Shown here one piece after another: positions 1 through 6,521 of a stretch of DNA of 9,925 bases; the first letter of the stretch is position 1; each line of letters starts with the position of its first letter. The stretch covers positions 1 to 9,925 of the forward strand of contig CAZUMH010000111.1 in the NCBI GenBank assembly GCA_964621645.1. Direction: 5' to 3'. This stretch comes from CAZUMH01 sp964621645. Lineage in GTDB: Bacteria; Zhuqueibacterota; QNDG01; JAGLOF01. The position numbers were made by a program, and so were the translations under genes. The notes under the pieces were generated by a model, which saw only the letters and a program-made list of their open reading frames with translations, did not search any database and had not been told where the DNA came from.

Positions 1-141
1 GACAGCAAACAGATTTCTGTATTCATCCAGTTTTTCCCGGCAGGAGGAGCATTCCTTCAGATGGGTGACCAGATCATTAACCAGTCCGCTGGTGTTTTCC
101 AGAAAATACTGCAGTTCTTCGTCGGTGAGGTGATTCTTCAT
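1..141 (-). CDS. Putative zinc-finger anti-sigma factor, N-terminal part
   Basis: This is the first 47 codons of a gene that continues past the left edge. The visible protein starts MKNHLTDEELQYFLEN and carries H27-x3-C31-x2-C34, the metal-binding signature of the zf-HC2 fold of zinc-dependent anti-sigma factors. Proteins of this family bind an ECF sigma factor and hold it inactive; many continue into a membrane helix and a periplasmic sensor domain, but that part is not visible. The start codon overlaps the stop of the upstream sigma gene as ATGA (138-141), so the two are probably translationally coupled and made in matched amounts. Pairing with an adjacent sigma gene supports the call. It could instead be a soluble zinc-finger protein. 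Confidence 0.75.
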   Translation of the reverse strand, partial: MKNHLTDEELQYFLENTSGLVNDLVTHLKECSSCREKLDEYRNLFAV

Positions 142-710
142 GGAATTTCCTCCGCATATTCTTCCAAGAGGATTTTTTTCAGCTGGATTCTTCCCCGGTG
201 CAAGTGTGATTTAACCGTCCCTGCCGGTATATTCATTATCTTAGCTATTTCTTCGTAGCCAAGTTCATCCAGATGATAAAGAGTAATGGCCAGGCGTTGC
301 GCCGGAGACAACTTTGCCAGTCCGAGCCGTACTGCTGATTGCCTCACCTTGTCCTGCAAGTGCCTGTCAGGGCTTTGCTGGTCAAATTGAGCAGTCTGCT
401 GCAGATTATTGCCCAGGAGTGTCTCTTTTTTCTTTTTAATACGGTTCAAGCAGGTGTTATAGGCGATAGTTCCTACCCAGGTGGAGAATCTGCCCTCATA
501 GCGAAAGTGGTTAAGGTTCCGGTAGATTTTGATAAATATATCCTGATACAGATCTTCCCAATCAGAGGAATAGGGAATTATTCGTGAGACAATGTGATAG
601 ACAAGATTGCGGTATCCGTCAAGAATCTTGCGGAATTCTTCCTTCTCCCCGCGCTTAATAGCCGCAGTTACCTGCAGTAATTCCTCTTTGGATAGTTCGC
701 GCTCTCTCAT
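138..710 (-). CDS. ECF-type RNA polymerase sigma factor
   Basis: The 190-aa protein has the two-domain layout of ECF (group 4) sigma factors. Region 2 lies at about residues 25-94, with the WEDLYQDIFIKIYRNL helix that contacts core polymerase and the FSTWVGTIAYNTCLNRI stretch involved in the -10 element. Region 4 lies at about 130-182, with the helix-turn-helix LGYEEIAKIMNIPAGTVKSH that reads the -35 element. The start at 710 gives the usual family length. The frame stays open to 923, but that longer form would add 71 residues resembling no sigma domain and would overlap the divergent gene. No clear Shine-Dalgarno precedes 710. The gene overlaps the anti-sigma gene downstream by four bases. 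Its target promoters cannot be told from the window. Confidence 0.9.
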   Translation of the reverse strand: MRERELSKEELLQVTAAIKRGEKEEFRKILDGYRNLVYHIVSRIIPYSSDWEDLYQDIFIKIYRNLNHFRYEGRFSTWVGTIAYNTCLNRIKKKKETLLGNNLQQTAQFDQQSPDRHLQDKVRQSAVRLGLAKLSPAQRLAITLYHLDELGYEEIAKIMNIPAGTVKSHLHRGRIQLKKILLEEYAEEIP

Positions 711-798
711 ACATATAGTTGACTGATAACTCACTATTTTGTTGCAGATATTTTTCACCCCGGGGCGGAGATGAGCGAGATTTGTCAAAGAGTGCAAC

Positions 799-827
799 AT
801 TTTATGTCTCAGTCTGTCTAATGTCAG
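799..827 (-). promoter_or_regulatory. Candidate sigma70-type promoter for the sigma/anti-sigma operon
   Basis: Read on the minus strand, CTGACA (827-822) and TAAAAT (804-799) are separated by exactly 17 bases, close to the housekeeping consensus. Transcription would start near 792, giving a leader of about 80 bases before the sigma start at 710. It overlaps the upstream region of the divergent plus-strand gene, so the two could share control. This is a match by eye only. Confidence 0.45.
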
Positions 828-852
828 GAACAACAATGAAAAGGAGGCGGAT

Positions 853-1182
853 ATGTACAACGTACTCATTGTGACGGTCATTTTCATTTCATTCGTGGCC
901 CTGGTAAAAATCCTCAGTGACAATCATACCAGAAAGCTTCTTATTCAAAAGGGATTGGTTGACGAAAAGGTGCGCTATCTGTTCGCGAATCAGTCTGAGG
1001 CAATGGCGCCCTCCTCAATGAAATGGGGGATGGTGCTGATAGCGATGGGACTGGCTTTTGTTATCGGACTCCTGGTACCCTCCAATATCCAAGGAGAGGT
1101 CACCCTGGCTTCCCTGCTGATACTCGCCGGACTCGCTCTGCTTATTTTTTACGGGATAGCCCGCAAAATGGCTTCCCGTTAA
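853..1182 (+). CDS. Small three-helix membrane protein, probably DUF6249 type
   Basis: The 109-aa protein has three hydrophobic segments, at about residues 2-20, 58-75 and 83-103. A charged stretch (about 22-50) contains HTRKLLIQKGLVDEKV, resembling the 'R..LIEKG' region I associate with DUF6249 membrane proteins, which often lie beside ECF sigma genes in FCB-type genomes. AAGGAGG at 841-847, five bases before the ATG, fixes the start. It is divergent from the sigma/anti-sigma pair, suggesting a shared stress or envelope function. Its molecular role is unknown. I recognised the family from pattern rather than from a catalytic motif, so the family name is less certain than the membrane topology. 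Confidence 0.75.
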   Translation: MYNVLIVTVIFISFVALVKILSDNHTRKLLIQKGLVDEKVRYLFANQSEAMAPSSMKWGMVLIAMGLAFVIGLLVPSNIQGEVTLASLLILAGLALLIFYGIARKMASR

Positions 1183-1224
1183 GCCGATCTCAGCTCATTC
1201 AGAACACATTATCTCACAGGTGAA

Positions 1225-1263
1225 AGAGAGGCGGAAAGAATCATGATCGTTTTCCGCCTCTCT
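1225..1263 (+). terminator. Perfect 13-bp hairpin after the small membrane gene
   Basis: AGAGAGGCGGAAA (1225-1237) pairs perfectly with TTTCCGCCTCTCT (1251-1263) around a 13-base loop. It lies 42 bases after the stop of the membrane-protein gene and just before the tRNA promoter, where a terminator is expected. No T-tract follows on either strand, so it may instead be a Rho-dependent site, an mRNA 3'-end stabiliser or a T-less terminator. Confidence 0.5.
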
Positions 1264-1279
1264 GCCGTCCGTTATTCTC

Positions 1280-1308
1280 TTGACATTAGTGTAAAAGTTT
1301 CTTATTTT
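1280..1308 (+). promoter_or_regulatory. Sigma70-type promoter for tRNA-Thr
   Basis: A consensus -35 TTGACA (1280-1285) is followed after 17 bases by TATTTT (1303-1308). Transcription would start near 1315, about 18 bases before the mature tRNA. The position suits a tRNA promoter. It may also drive the PorQ-like gene, since no terminator separates the tRNA from that gene. Confidence 0.65.
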
Positions 1309-1332
1309 TTGCCCACTATAACCGTCTGATCA

Positions 1333-1405
1333 GCCACCCTAGCTCAGCTGGTAGAGCAGCTCACTCGTAATGAGCAGGTCGTCGGTTCGAGTCCGACGGG
1401 TGGCT
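1333..1405 (+). tRNA. tRNA-Thr (anticodon CGT)
   Basis: A complete 73-base cloverleaf can be drawn by hand. The acceptor arm is GCCACCC/GGGTGGC (1333-1339 with 1398-1404) and the D stem GCTC/GAGC. The anticodon stem is GCTCA/TGAGC around loop CTCGTAA, with anticodon CGT at 1366-1368. The variable loop is short, and the T arm is GTCGG-TTCGAGT-CCGAC. The discriminator base is T. CGT reads threonine codon ACG. The 3' CCA is not encoded (CTCTCC follows), so a CCA-adding enzyme is needed. Confidence 0.97.
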
Positions 1406-1450
1406 CTCTCCCTGCTTGAACGAGGGCTGTCGTGTTCCTTGGGGAATTCC

Positions 1451-2386
1451 ATGAAAAAAGGCATTATCATTACAGTAACACTCCTGGCTCCCTTCCTGAC
1501 TCTGCAGGCATCGGATGGGATTGACGGCTTTGATTTTCTGCGCTGGGACGCGGGAGCACGCCCCTCCGCACTGGGAGGAGCGTTTATCGCTGTGCCCGGA
1601 GATATTTTCGGGGTGGCGTACAATCCGGCTTCGCTTTTTGGTGCGTCCCCCCAGGAAGCGGCTCTTTCTTATCACAGTTTTTTCATGGATATGCAGACCG
1701 GCAGCATCCTGTATGGCAGAAGGGTCCGAGGAGGAGGACATGTGGCTGTAGGGCTGTTCTATCTCAACTATGGTGAAATGCGGCGCACCAACATCTTCCT
1801 GGATGATTTGGGGTCCTTCAGCCCGGGTGATGTGATTTTCTCCTGTACCTATGCCGATTCAATTTCCCATGGACTGGTCTATGGCATAAGTGCTAAAACC
1901 ATTTACAGCCATTATGATGAATACAGTGCTGCGGCCCTGGCTCTGGATGCCGGAATTCTCTGTCCCATTCCTTCCCAATCGATGTATGTGGGGCTCAGCG
2001 TCTCAAACGCGGGACTGGCCGTTAAAAATTTCTTCGATGAAAGAGAGACACTCCCCGTGAGTATCAGGGCCGGAGTCTCAAAAAGACTGGCACATCTGCC
2101 GCTGCTTATAAATTTTGCGCTTATCCGGTATCTTAATCAAGCGAGCGAGGGACCGGCAGGATTATACTGGGCTCTTGGTGGCGAGTTCAGCATCAGCGAG
2201 CGTGTCTATCTGCGCTGGGGATATAATTCCCGGGGAAGAGAAGAGACCACGCAAAGCGGTGGCAGGTTCGCCGGCTTTTCCGCAGGACTGGGGTTGGAAT
2301 TGAGCAGATGGCAGGTCGACTGCGGCTGGAATTTTTATGGAATCCTGGGCGATGTCCCTTCGGTTACCGTTCGTATGCTTTTTTAA
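1451..2386 (+). CDS. PorQ-like outer-membrane protein (PorV/PorQ family)
   Basis: The 311-aa protein begins with a signal peptide (MKKGIIITVTLLAPFLTLQA, probably cut near residue 20). The family signature follows: FDFLRWDAGARPSALGGA, then a YNPASL element near residue 57. Further on come alternating beta-strand segments, YGEMRRTN, a YGISAKTIYSHYDEYS stretch, an SVSNAGLAVKNF stretch, and a terminal phenylalanine typical of outer-membrane barrels. The order matches PorQ proteins of Bacteroidota, which are linked to type IX secretion. No other type IX gene is visible, so a role in secretion is not shown. The frame is open from 1370, but the upstream part lies inside the tRNA; ATG 1451, followed directly by the signal peptide, is the sensible start. 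It begins 46 bases after the tRNA and is closed by a terminator. Confidence 0.8.
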   Translation: MKKGIIITVTLLAPFLTLQASDGIDGFDFLRWDAGARPSALGGAFIAVPGDIFGVAYNPASLFGASPQEAALSYHSFFMDMQTGSILYGRRVRGGGHVAVGLFYLNYGEMRRTNIFLDDLGSFSPGDVIFSCTYADSISHGLVYGISAKTIYSHYDEYSAAALALDAGILCPIPSQSMYVGLSVSNAGLAVKNFFDERETLPVSIRAGVSKRLAHLPLLINFALIRYLNQASEGPAGLYWALGGEFSISERVYLRWGYNSRGREETTQSGGRFAGFSAGLGLELSRWQVDCGWNFYGILGDVPSVTVRMLF

Positions 2387-2414
2387 TTATCTTTCTTATA
2401 TATCAACAGATATG

Positions 2415-2442
2415 CGCCTCCCTTGTTTCGGGAGGCGTTTTT
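2415..2442 (+). terminator. Rho-independent terminator after the PorQ-like gene
   Basis: CGCCTCCC (2415-2422) pairs with GGGAGGCG (2430-2437) over a 7-base loop, followed at once by five T residues (2438-2442). This is a textbook intrinsic terminator placed 28 bases after the stop codon, and it separates the PorQ-like gene from the envelope operon. Confidence 0.9.
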
Positions 2443-2455
2443 GCTGAAAAGCGGC

Positions 2456-2484
2456 TTGCAGAAGTAACCCTTTTATAGTATCTT
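2456..2484 (+). promoter_or_regulatory. Candidate promoter of the seven-gene envelope operon
   Basis: TTGCAG (2456-2461) and TATCTT (2479-2484) are 17 bases apart, a fair match to the housekeeping consensus. It lies between the preceding terminator and the first operon gene, and the seven genes that follow have no further gap long enough for an obvious promoter. Match by eye only. Confidence 0.4.
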
Positions 2485-2511
2485 ATCCAGAAAAGTAATT
2501 TAATTTCAAAG

Positions 2512-3450
2512 GTGCTCTTGAGGAGTAACTCCTTAAAAATTTATGGTTTCCTTATCCTGCTGATCAGTGCGAATTATTGCCGGGCGGGGAATACGCAGAC
2601 CGGGAGCCGGGCTTTATTATCCTTCGAGAAGGACAACCTTACTTTCTTTTATCACCCCGAAGATAGAGAGACGGCTCTGAGAGTACTGAATATCAGTGAA
2701 ACGGCTTTTCCCCGTCTTGAACAATTGCTTGGGTTGAAACAATCCAGGAAAATCATCATTTTCATCGCTTCCGATGAAAATGAGTTTCGCCGCCTGACCG
2801 GTGGTCAGATACCCGATTGGGGAGCGGCTGCCGCGATACCGGAACAGGGCATTATCGCCCTGAAATCACAACGGATCGACCGGGACGGCGTTGATCTGGA
2901 GAAAACAGCGGTTCATGAAATGTGTCATGTCCTTCTGTCTCAGGCAACCGGTAACCGCGTTGTTCCCCGCTGGTTCGATGAAGGATTTGCACGCTGGGCG
3001 TCATCTGATTTCCGTTTTCTGGATTATTGGCGTCTGCTGCGGGCCTTCTCCATTGGTCAGCATATACCCCTTGAAGATCTGGATGATGTGCTTCTTTTCC
3101 AGAGGGATAAAGCCAGTCTGGCTTACAGTGAAGCATTGACGGCTTTTTCGTTTTTAATGGACAAAGGACCTCGGGTCCTGCCCGGAGTAGTGCAGGCCTT
3201 TTCCAAAGGAGCCAGTATGGATGAGGCGCTGCAAAGTACCATTGCTACTGGATTGGATGGATTCGAGAAAGAATGGCTCGCGGAGATGAAGCGGCGTTAC
3301 TCCTGGGGCTTCCTGATCGAGGCACCTGTGCTTATCAGCATTATAATGCTGATTCTTCTCTTTGCTGCCTGGATTTCAGTGCGGAGGAGAGTCGCCCAGA
3401 GAAAGAAAGAATGGGAGGAAGAAGAATCCTATGCTGAAAGATATGATTAA
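2512..3450 (+). CDS. Membrane-anchored MA-type (gluzincin) metallopeptidase
   Basis: The protein is about 312 aa. A hydrophobic N-terminal signal segment spans about residues 8-25. The zinc motif is HEMCH (135-139, HExxH), and a downstream WFDEGFARW supplies the third ligand E157, as in peptidase MA-like (PF13485-type) gluzincins. A single C-terminal membrane helix (about 267-290) ends in a charged cytoplasmic tail. This predicts a peptidase domain outside the cytoplasmic membrane, anchored at its C-terminus; the substrate is unknown. The start is uncertain. No ATG exists near the N-terminus: GTG at 2512 is given, but TTG at 2518, preceded by AAAGG (2508-2512), is equally likely. The final 20 bases overlap the acyltransferase gene. 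All visible catalytic residues are present. Confidence 0.8.
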   Translation: MLLRSNSLKIYGFLILLISANYCRAGNTQTGSRALLSFEKDNLTFFYHPEDRETALRVLNISETAFPRLEQLLGLKQSRKIIIFIASDENEFRRLTGGQIPDWGAAAAIPEQGIIALKSQRIDRDGVDLEKTAVHEMCHVLLSQATGNRVVPRWFDEGFARWASSDFRFLDYWRLLRAFSIGQHIPLEDLDDVLLFQRDKASLAYSEALTAFSFLMDKGPRVLPGVVQAFSKGASMDEALQSTIATGLDGFEKEWLAEMKRRYSWGFLIEAPVLISIIMLILLFAAWISVRRRVAQRKKEWEEEESYAERYD

Positions 3451-4342
3451 TCCTATACGGCACCGGATAGAATATGGCATCGCGGCGCTGGTGATGTTTA
3501 TCGTACAGCGGGGAAGCCATGCACTGGCTATGCGCAGAGCAATGCGATTAGGATGGTTTGTCTATAAGGTGATGGGAACGAGAAAGAATGTGGTGAGAAA
3601 AAATTTGGCTTTTGCCTTTCCCGAGAAATCCGCGGAGGAGCGGGAGAGTATTGCCCTGCGCTGTTATCAGAATTTTGCCAAGATGATTTTCGAGTATATC
3701 CGGTTTCCCGTGATGACAGAAGAAGAATTAAAGCGCCTTTGTGTCATTGATGATTTGGAGGTTTTTCAGGATGCCCTGAATATGAGACGGGGAGTCCTGA
3801 CCGTAGCCGGACATTTTGGAAATTGGGAGTTGATGGGTGCGGCTGTCGCCAAATTAGGATATCCGATTAATTTTCTGGTGGGCCAGCAGCACAACAGGTT
3901 GGTCGACAACCGCATGAATGAATTCAGACTGCAGGCGGGTATTAATATTATTCACATGGGAGTTGCACTCCGGGGGGTGATAAAAGCCCTGCGCTCCAAC
4001 GAGATCGTGGCTCTGCTGGCGGATCAGGATGCAGGTCCCGAGGGTGTGTTCGTAAATTTCTTCGGCCGTCCTTCTTCGACGCATCAGGGCCCGGCGGTAT
4101 TCATCCTGCGGACCGGATCGCCGCTCATTTTTGCCAGTACGGTGCGACAGCCGGATGATACCCAGCGTGTTTCTTTGAAACTTCTCACCTTTGATCATCT
4201 GGATGGAGTGACACTGGAGAATATTAAGGAGGTTACCCAGGCCTATACACTGCTTTTAGAAGAGGAAATCCGCAATCACCCTGATCACTGGTTCTGGATG
4301 CACCGGCGCTGGAAATCAGTCCCAGGGACTGAAAAGGAATGA
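3431..4342 (+). CDS. Lipid A biosynthesis acyltransferase (LpxL/HtrB family)
   Basis: The 303-aa protein has the layout of lysophospholipid acyltransferases that add a secondary acyl chain to lipid A at the inner face of the cytoplasmic membrane. It has an N-terminal hydrophobic segment (about 15-28) and RKNVVRKNLAFAFPEKS as in HtrB-type enzymes. The catalytic HFGNWE (128-133, the H-x4-E form of the H-x4-D/E motif) follows, then LLADQDAG (195-202), the FFGRP substrate-site motif (210-214) and a C-terminal WMHRRWK (289-295). Length is usual for the family. ATG 3431 is preferred over the frame's earlier opening at 3362, because the added residues lie within the peptidase's coding end and look unlike the family. 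Its neighbours are heptosyltransferases, which fits LPS assembly. Which acyl chain it adds cannot be read from sequence. Confidence 0.88.
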   Translation: MLKDMINPIRHRIEYGIAALVMFIVQRGSHALAMRRAMRLGWFVYKVMGTRKNVVRKNLAFAFPEKSAEERESIALRCYQNFAKMIFEYIRFPVMTEEELKRLCVIDDLEVFQDALNMRRGVLTVAGHFGNWELMGAAVAKLGYPINFLVGQQHNRLVDNRMNEFRLQAGINIIHMGVALRGVIKALRSNEIVALLADQDAGPEGVFVNFFGRPSSTHQGPAVFILRTGSPLIFASTVRQPDDTQRVSLKLLTFDHLDGVTLENIKEVTQAYTLLLEEEIRNHPDHWFWMHRRWKSVPGTEKE

Positions 4343-4349
4343 TTTCTCA

Positions 4350-5384
4350 ATGTCAGAAGTCAAAAAAATTCTCCTGTTCCAGACCGCCTTTGCCGGAGAT
4401 GTAATCCTTTTCACCTCTCTTATCCAGGCTGCCCGGGGAGCGTTTCCGGATAGCAGTATTCACGTACTGGTCATCCCACAGACGGCGGATCTTCTGACCA
4501 ATAATCCCTTTTGCGACCGTATTATTATTTACGACAAAAGGAAGAGCGAGAAGGGACCACTGGCTTTCTTTACCATGGTTCGTCGTTTACGTAAAGAGAA
4601 TTACGATTTGGCTCTGGTGCCGCACCGCTCCCTGAGAAGCAGCTTACTGGTATGGGCCGCCCGTGTTCCCCGGAGGATCGGCTTTGATCGCAGTGCCGGC
4701 AAGGTATTCTTCACGGATGTCGTCCCATATCGCACCGGCATCCATGAGGTGGAACGTAATATTAAACTCCTGAATGCCGCGGCCGCATCCATCCAACAAG
4801 CGCCTCGTCCCAGTCTCTATCCCGGCAACAAGGAGCGCGTGGAAGTGGATCGGTTTCTGGATGACGCCTCGTTTCCTGCCGGGAAACCGCTGCTGGTGCT
4901 TGCCCCCGGATCGGAATGGGAAACCAAGCGCTGGCCCTTGGCTTCTTTTATCCGTCTAACGGGATTACTGCAGGAGGAAATTGGCGCGGCTATCGCCATC
5001 ATTGGCGGGATAGAGGATGAACCGTTAGCGGCGGAGATAGTCAAGAAGTCGGGTGGCCCGGCGGCCAGCGCGGCAGGGCGGCTCTCCTTTCTTGCTTCTG
5101 CCGAACTTATCCGGAGAGCCGGGGTGGTGGTCGCTAATGACAGCTCTCCGCTGCACCTGGCAGTTGCCGTGGGGACACCGGTGGTTGCCCTGTTTGGCCC
5201 GACAATCCCCGAGTTCGGATTTAGGCCCCGTGGTCCGAAAGACGTGGTGCTCCAGAAGGATATGTACTGCCGGCCGTGCGGTATCCATGGCGGGCGGCGT
5301 TGCCGTGAGGGCCATTTACGCTGTCTCAACGATATCAGTCCGGAAGAGGTATTCCGGGCCGTAAAGCAGGTGGTCGGCACATGA
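4350..5384 (+). CDS. waaF: ADP-heptose:LPS heptosyltransferase, WaaF-like (GT9)
   Basis: The 344-aa protein belongs to glycosyltransferase family 9, two-Rossmann (GT-B) enzymes that transfer heptose from ADP-heptose to the LPS inner core on the cytoplasmic side. The N-terminal acceptor-side motif is ILLFQTAFAGDVIL (7-20). The nucleotide-sugar site shows APGSEWETKRWP (185-196) and VVANDSSPLHLAVAVGTP (260-277) followed by FGPT. The PGSEWETKRWP form resembles heptosyltransferase II better than WaaC. A C-terminal cysteine cluster (C307, C310, C318, C325) recurs in many GT9 proteins outside the enterobacteria. AAAAGGA at 4332-4338 precedes the ATG, and the stop overlaps the next start as ATGA. The exact acceptor is inferred, so the gene symbol is tentative. 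Confidence 0.8.
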   Translation: MSEVKKILLFQTAFAGDVILFTSLIQAARGAFPDSSIHVLVIPQTADLLTNNPFCDRIIIYDKRKSEKGPLAFFTMVRRLRKENYDLALVPHRSLRSSLLVWAARVPRRIGFDRSAGKVFFTDVVPYRTGIHEVERNIKLLNAAAASIQQAPRPSLYPGNKERVEVDRFLDDASFPAGKPLLVLAPGSEWETKRWPLASFIRLTGLLQEEIGAAIAIIGGIEDEPLAAEIVKKSGGPAASAAGRLSFLASAELIRRAGVVVANDSSPLHLAVAVGTPVVALFGPTIPEFGFRPRGPKDVVLQKDMYCRPCGIHGGRRCREGHLRCLNDISPEEVFRAVKQVVGT

Positions 5385-6028
5385 AGGCAACGGTGCTGAA
5401 AATCGATGCGAAGGATCCTGATCCAGATGTCGCCGCCCAGACAGTCCGGGTCCTGAGACAGGGGGGTGTTATCGCTTATCCGACAGAAACGGTATACGGA
5501 TTGGGATGTGATCCTTTTCGGCACGATGCGGTTGAAAGGCTGAGACGTCTTAAGGGGAGAAAAGCGCCCGTTCCTTTCCTCCTCCTGATCAGTAAGCGTG
5601 AAAGCATTGATTCTCTGGTAAACGGGGTCTCTTCAGCTGCAGAGCGTCTCATGGCTGAATTTTGGCCCGGGCCCCTCACCCTGGTTTTTTCGGCTTCCGG
5701 GAGAGCCCCTGCGGCTGTGCTGGGAGGAATGAGAACCATTGGTATGCGACAATCCTCTAATCCTTTTTGCCGGATTCTCCTGGGCCTCCTGGATGGACCG
5801 CTTGTCTCCACCAGCGCGAATCATTCCGGAGAAGAATCCGCCAAGACGGCGGATAAAGTCATCGTGTCTTTTTCCGGAGATCTTGATTTGATCGTGGACG
5901 GCGGAACACTTGGCGACTCTCTTCCCTCCACAATTATCGACGTCAGCCGTTCCGAGCCGCATTTGCTGCGTGAAGGTGCCCTGCCGAAACTGGCAATCAG
6001 CAGGATAGTGGAGTTGCGACATGACTGA
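5381..6028 (+). CDS. tsaC: Threonylcarbamoyl-AMP synthase (TsaC/YrdC family)
   Basis: The 215-aa protein is a single YrdC domain. It makes threonylcarbamoyl-AMP from threonine, bicarbonate and ATP, the first step of t6A37 modification of ANN-reading tRNAs in the cytoplasm. Visible motifs are PTETVYGLG (34-42), the basic K58-G-R60 site, EFWPGPLTLV (93-102), R123 and VSTSAN (142-147). There is no C-terminal Sua5 domain, so it is the short TsaC/YwlC form. Two binding-loop stretches are less conserved than usual: KGRKAPVPF (58-66) and MRQSSNP (122-128), where many members have Arg followed by a hydrophobic residue and Pro. The gene overlaps waaF by four bases and the phosphatase gene by eight. 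Coupling to a phosphatase recalls the ywlC-ywlE neighbourhood of Bacillus. Confidence 0.92.
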   Translation: MKATVLKIDAKDPDPDVAAQTVRVLRQGGVIAYPTETVYGLGCDPFRHDAVERLRRLKGRKAPVPFLLLISKRESIDSLVNGVSSAAERLMAEFWPGPLTLVFSASGRAPAAVLGGMRTIGMRQSSNPFCRILLGLLDGPLVSTSANHSGEESAKTADKVIVSFSGDLDLIVDGGTLGDSLPSTIIDVSRSEPHLLREGALPKLAISRIVELRHD

Positions 6029-6521
6029 TTATCAGTATAGCATCCTTTTTGTCTGCACCGGTAATGTCTGTCGCAGTCCAATGGCTGAGGCCATTATGAG
6101 AGATACCATCCCGGATGATGAAGAGCAAATGGTTACCGTCAGTTCGGCGGGAACAGGGGCACTGGTGGGATTACCCGCCGCTCCCCAAGCGGTAGAAGTA
6201 ATGAATCAGCATGGTATCGATATATCAGCGCATCGATCACGACAGGTTACCGCCGATATGCTCAAGGAAAGTGATTTAGTTCTGGTGATGGAATCATTTC
6301 AGCGGGAGCAGCTCATCCGCCTGGTGCCCTCCTGCGGGAAGACAACCTTTCTTCTCACCGAATACGGTCACCCTCTGGATATACAGCCGGACGAAGTGCC
6401 GGATCCCGTCGGCTTTGATATTTCATTCTTCCATAATATCTACGATATTCTCGAAACAGAGATAAGAAGAATCCTTCCTCTCATTCTGGAGCGACAGATT
6501 ACGGGAGGTACCGGGGGATGA
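6021..6521 (+). CDS. Low-molecular-weight protein tyrosine phosphatase
   Basis: The 166-aa protein has the LMW-PTP fold signature. The P-loop VCTGNVCRSPMAE holds nucleophile C12 and phosphate-binding R18 (C-x5-R), and the general acid lies in DPVG (D128). It removes phosphate from tyrosine residues, possibly of a polysaccharide-associated kinase, though no kinase is visible here. Arginine phosphatase YwlE of Bacillus carries threonine (CTGNTCRS) where this protein has V16; tyrosine-specific members carry a bulky aliphatic residue there, so tyrosine phosphatase activity is more likely. Arsenate reductase activity is possible but less likely given the DPVG acid loop. The start overlaps tsaC by eight bases and the end overlaps the next gene as ATGA. 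Confidence 0.88.
   Translation: MTDYQYSILFVCTGNVCRSPMAEAIMRDTIPDDEEQMVTVSSAGTGALVGLPAAPQAVEVMNQHGIDISAHRSRQVTADMLKESDLVLVMESFQREQLIRLVPSCGKTTFLLTEYGHPLDIQPDEVPDPVGFDISFFHNIYDILETEIRRILPLILERQITGGTGG

Noticed and set aside
782..822. Possible plus-strand promoter for the small membrane gene
   Set aside because: TTGTCA at 782 has no -10 at proper spacing, and TCTAAT at 817-822 has no good -35; neither is convincing.
711..923. N-terminal extension of the sigma factor frame
   Set aside because: It adds 71 residues with no sigma-factor similarity and overlaps the divergent gene; the start at 710 gives the usual length.
1370..1450. N-terminal extension of the PorQ-like frame
   Set aside because: The extension is translated from the tRNA and its flank, and would bury the signal peptide that begins at 1451.
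1361..1741. 126-codon open frame on the minus strand across the tRNA and the PorQ-like gene
   Set aside because: It includes part of the tRNA and the reverse strand of a clear coding region; no domain is visible.
4817..5524. 235-codon open frame on the minus strand
   Set aside because: It lies opposite the well-supported waaF-like and tsaC genes, has no recognisable motif, and its composition is that of an antisense shadow.
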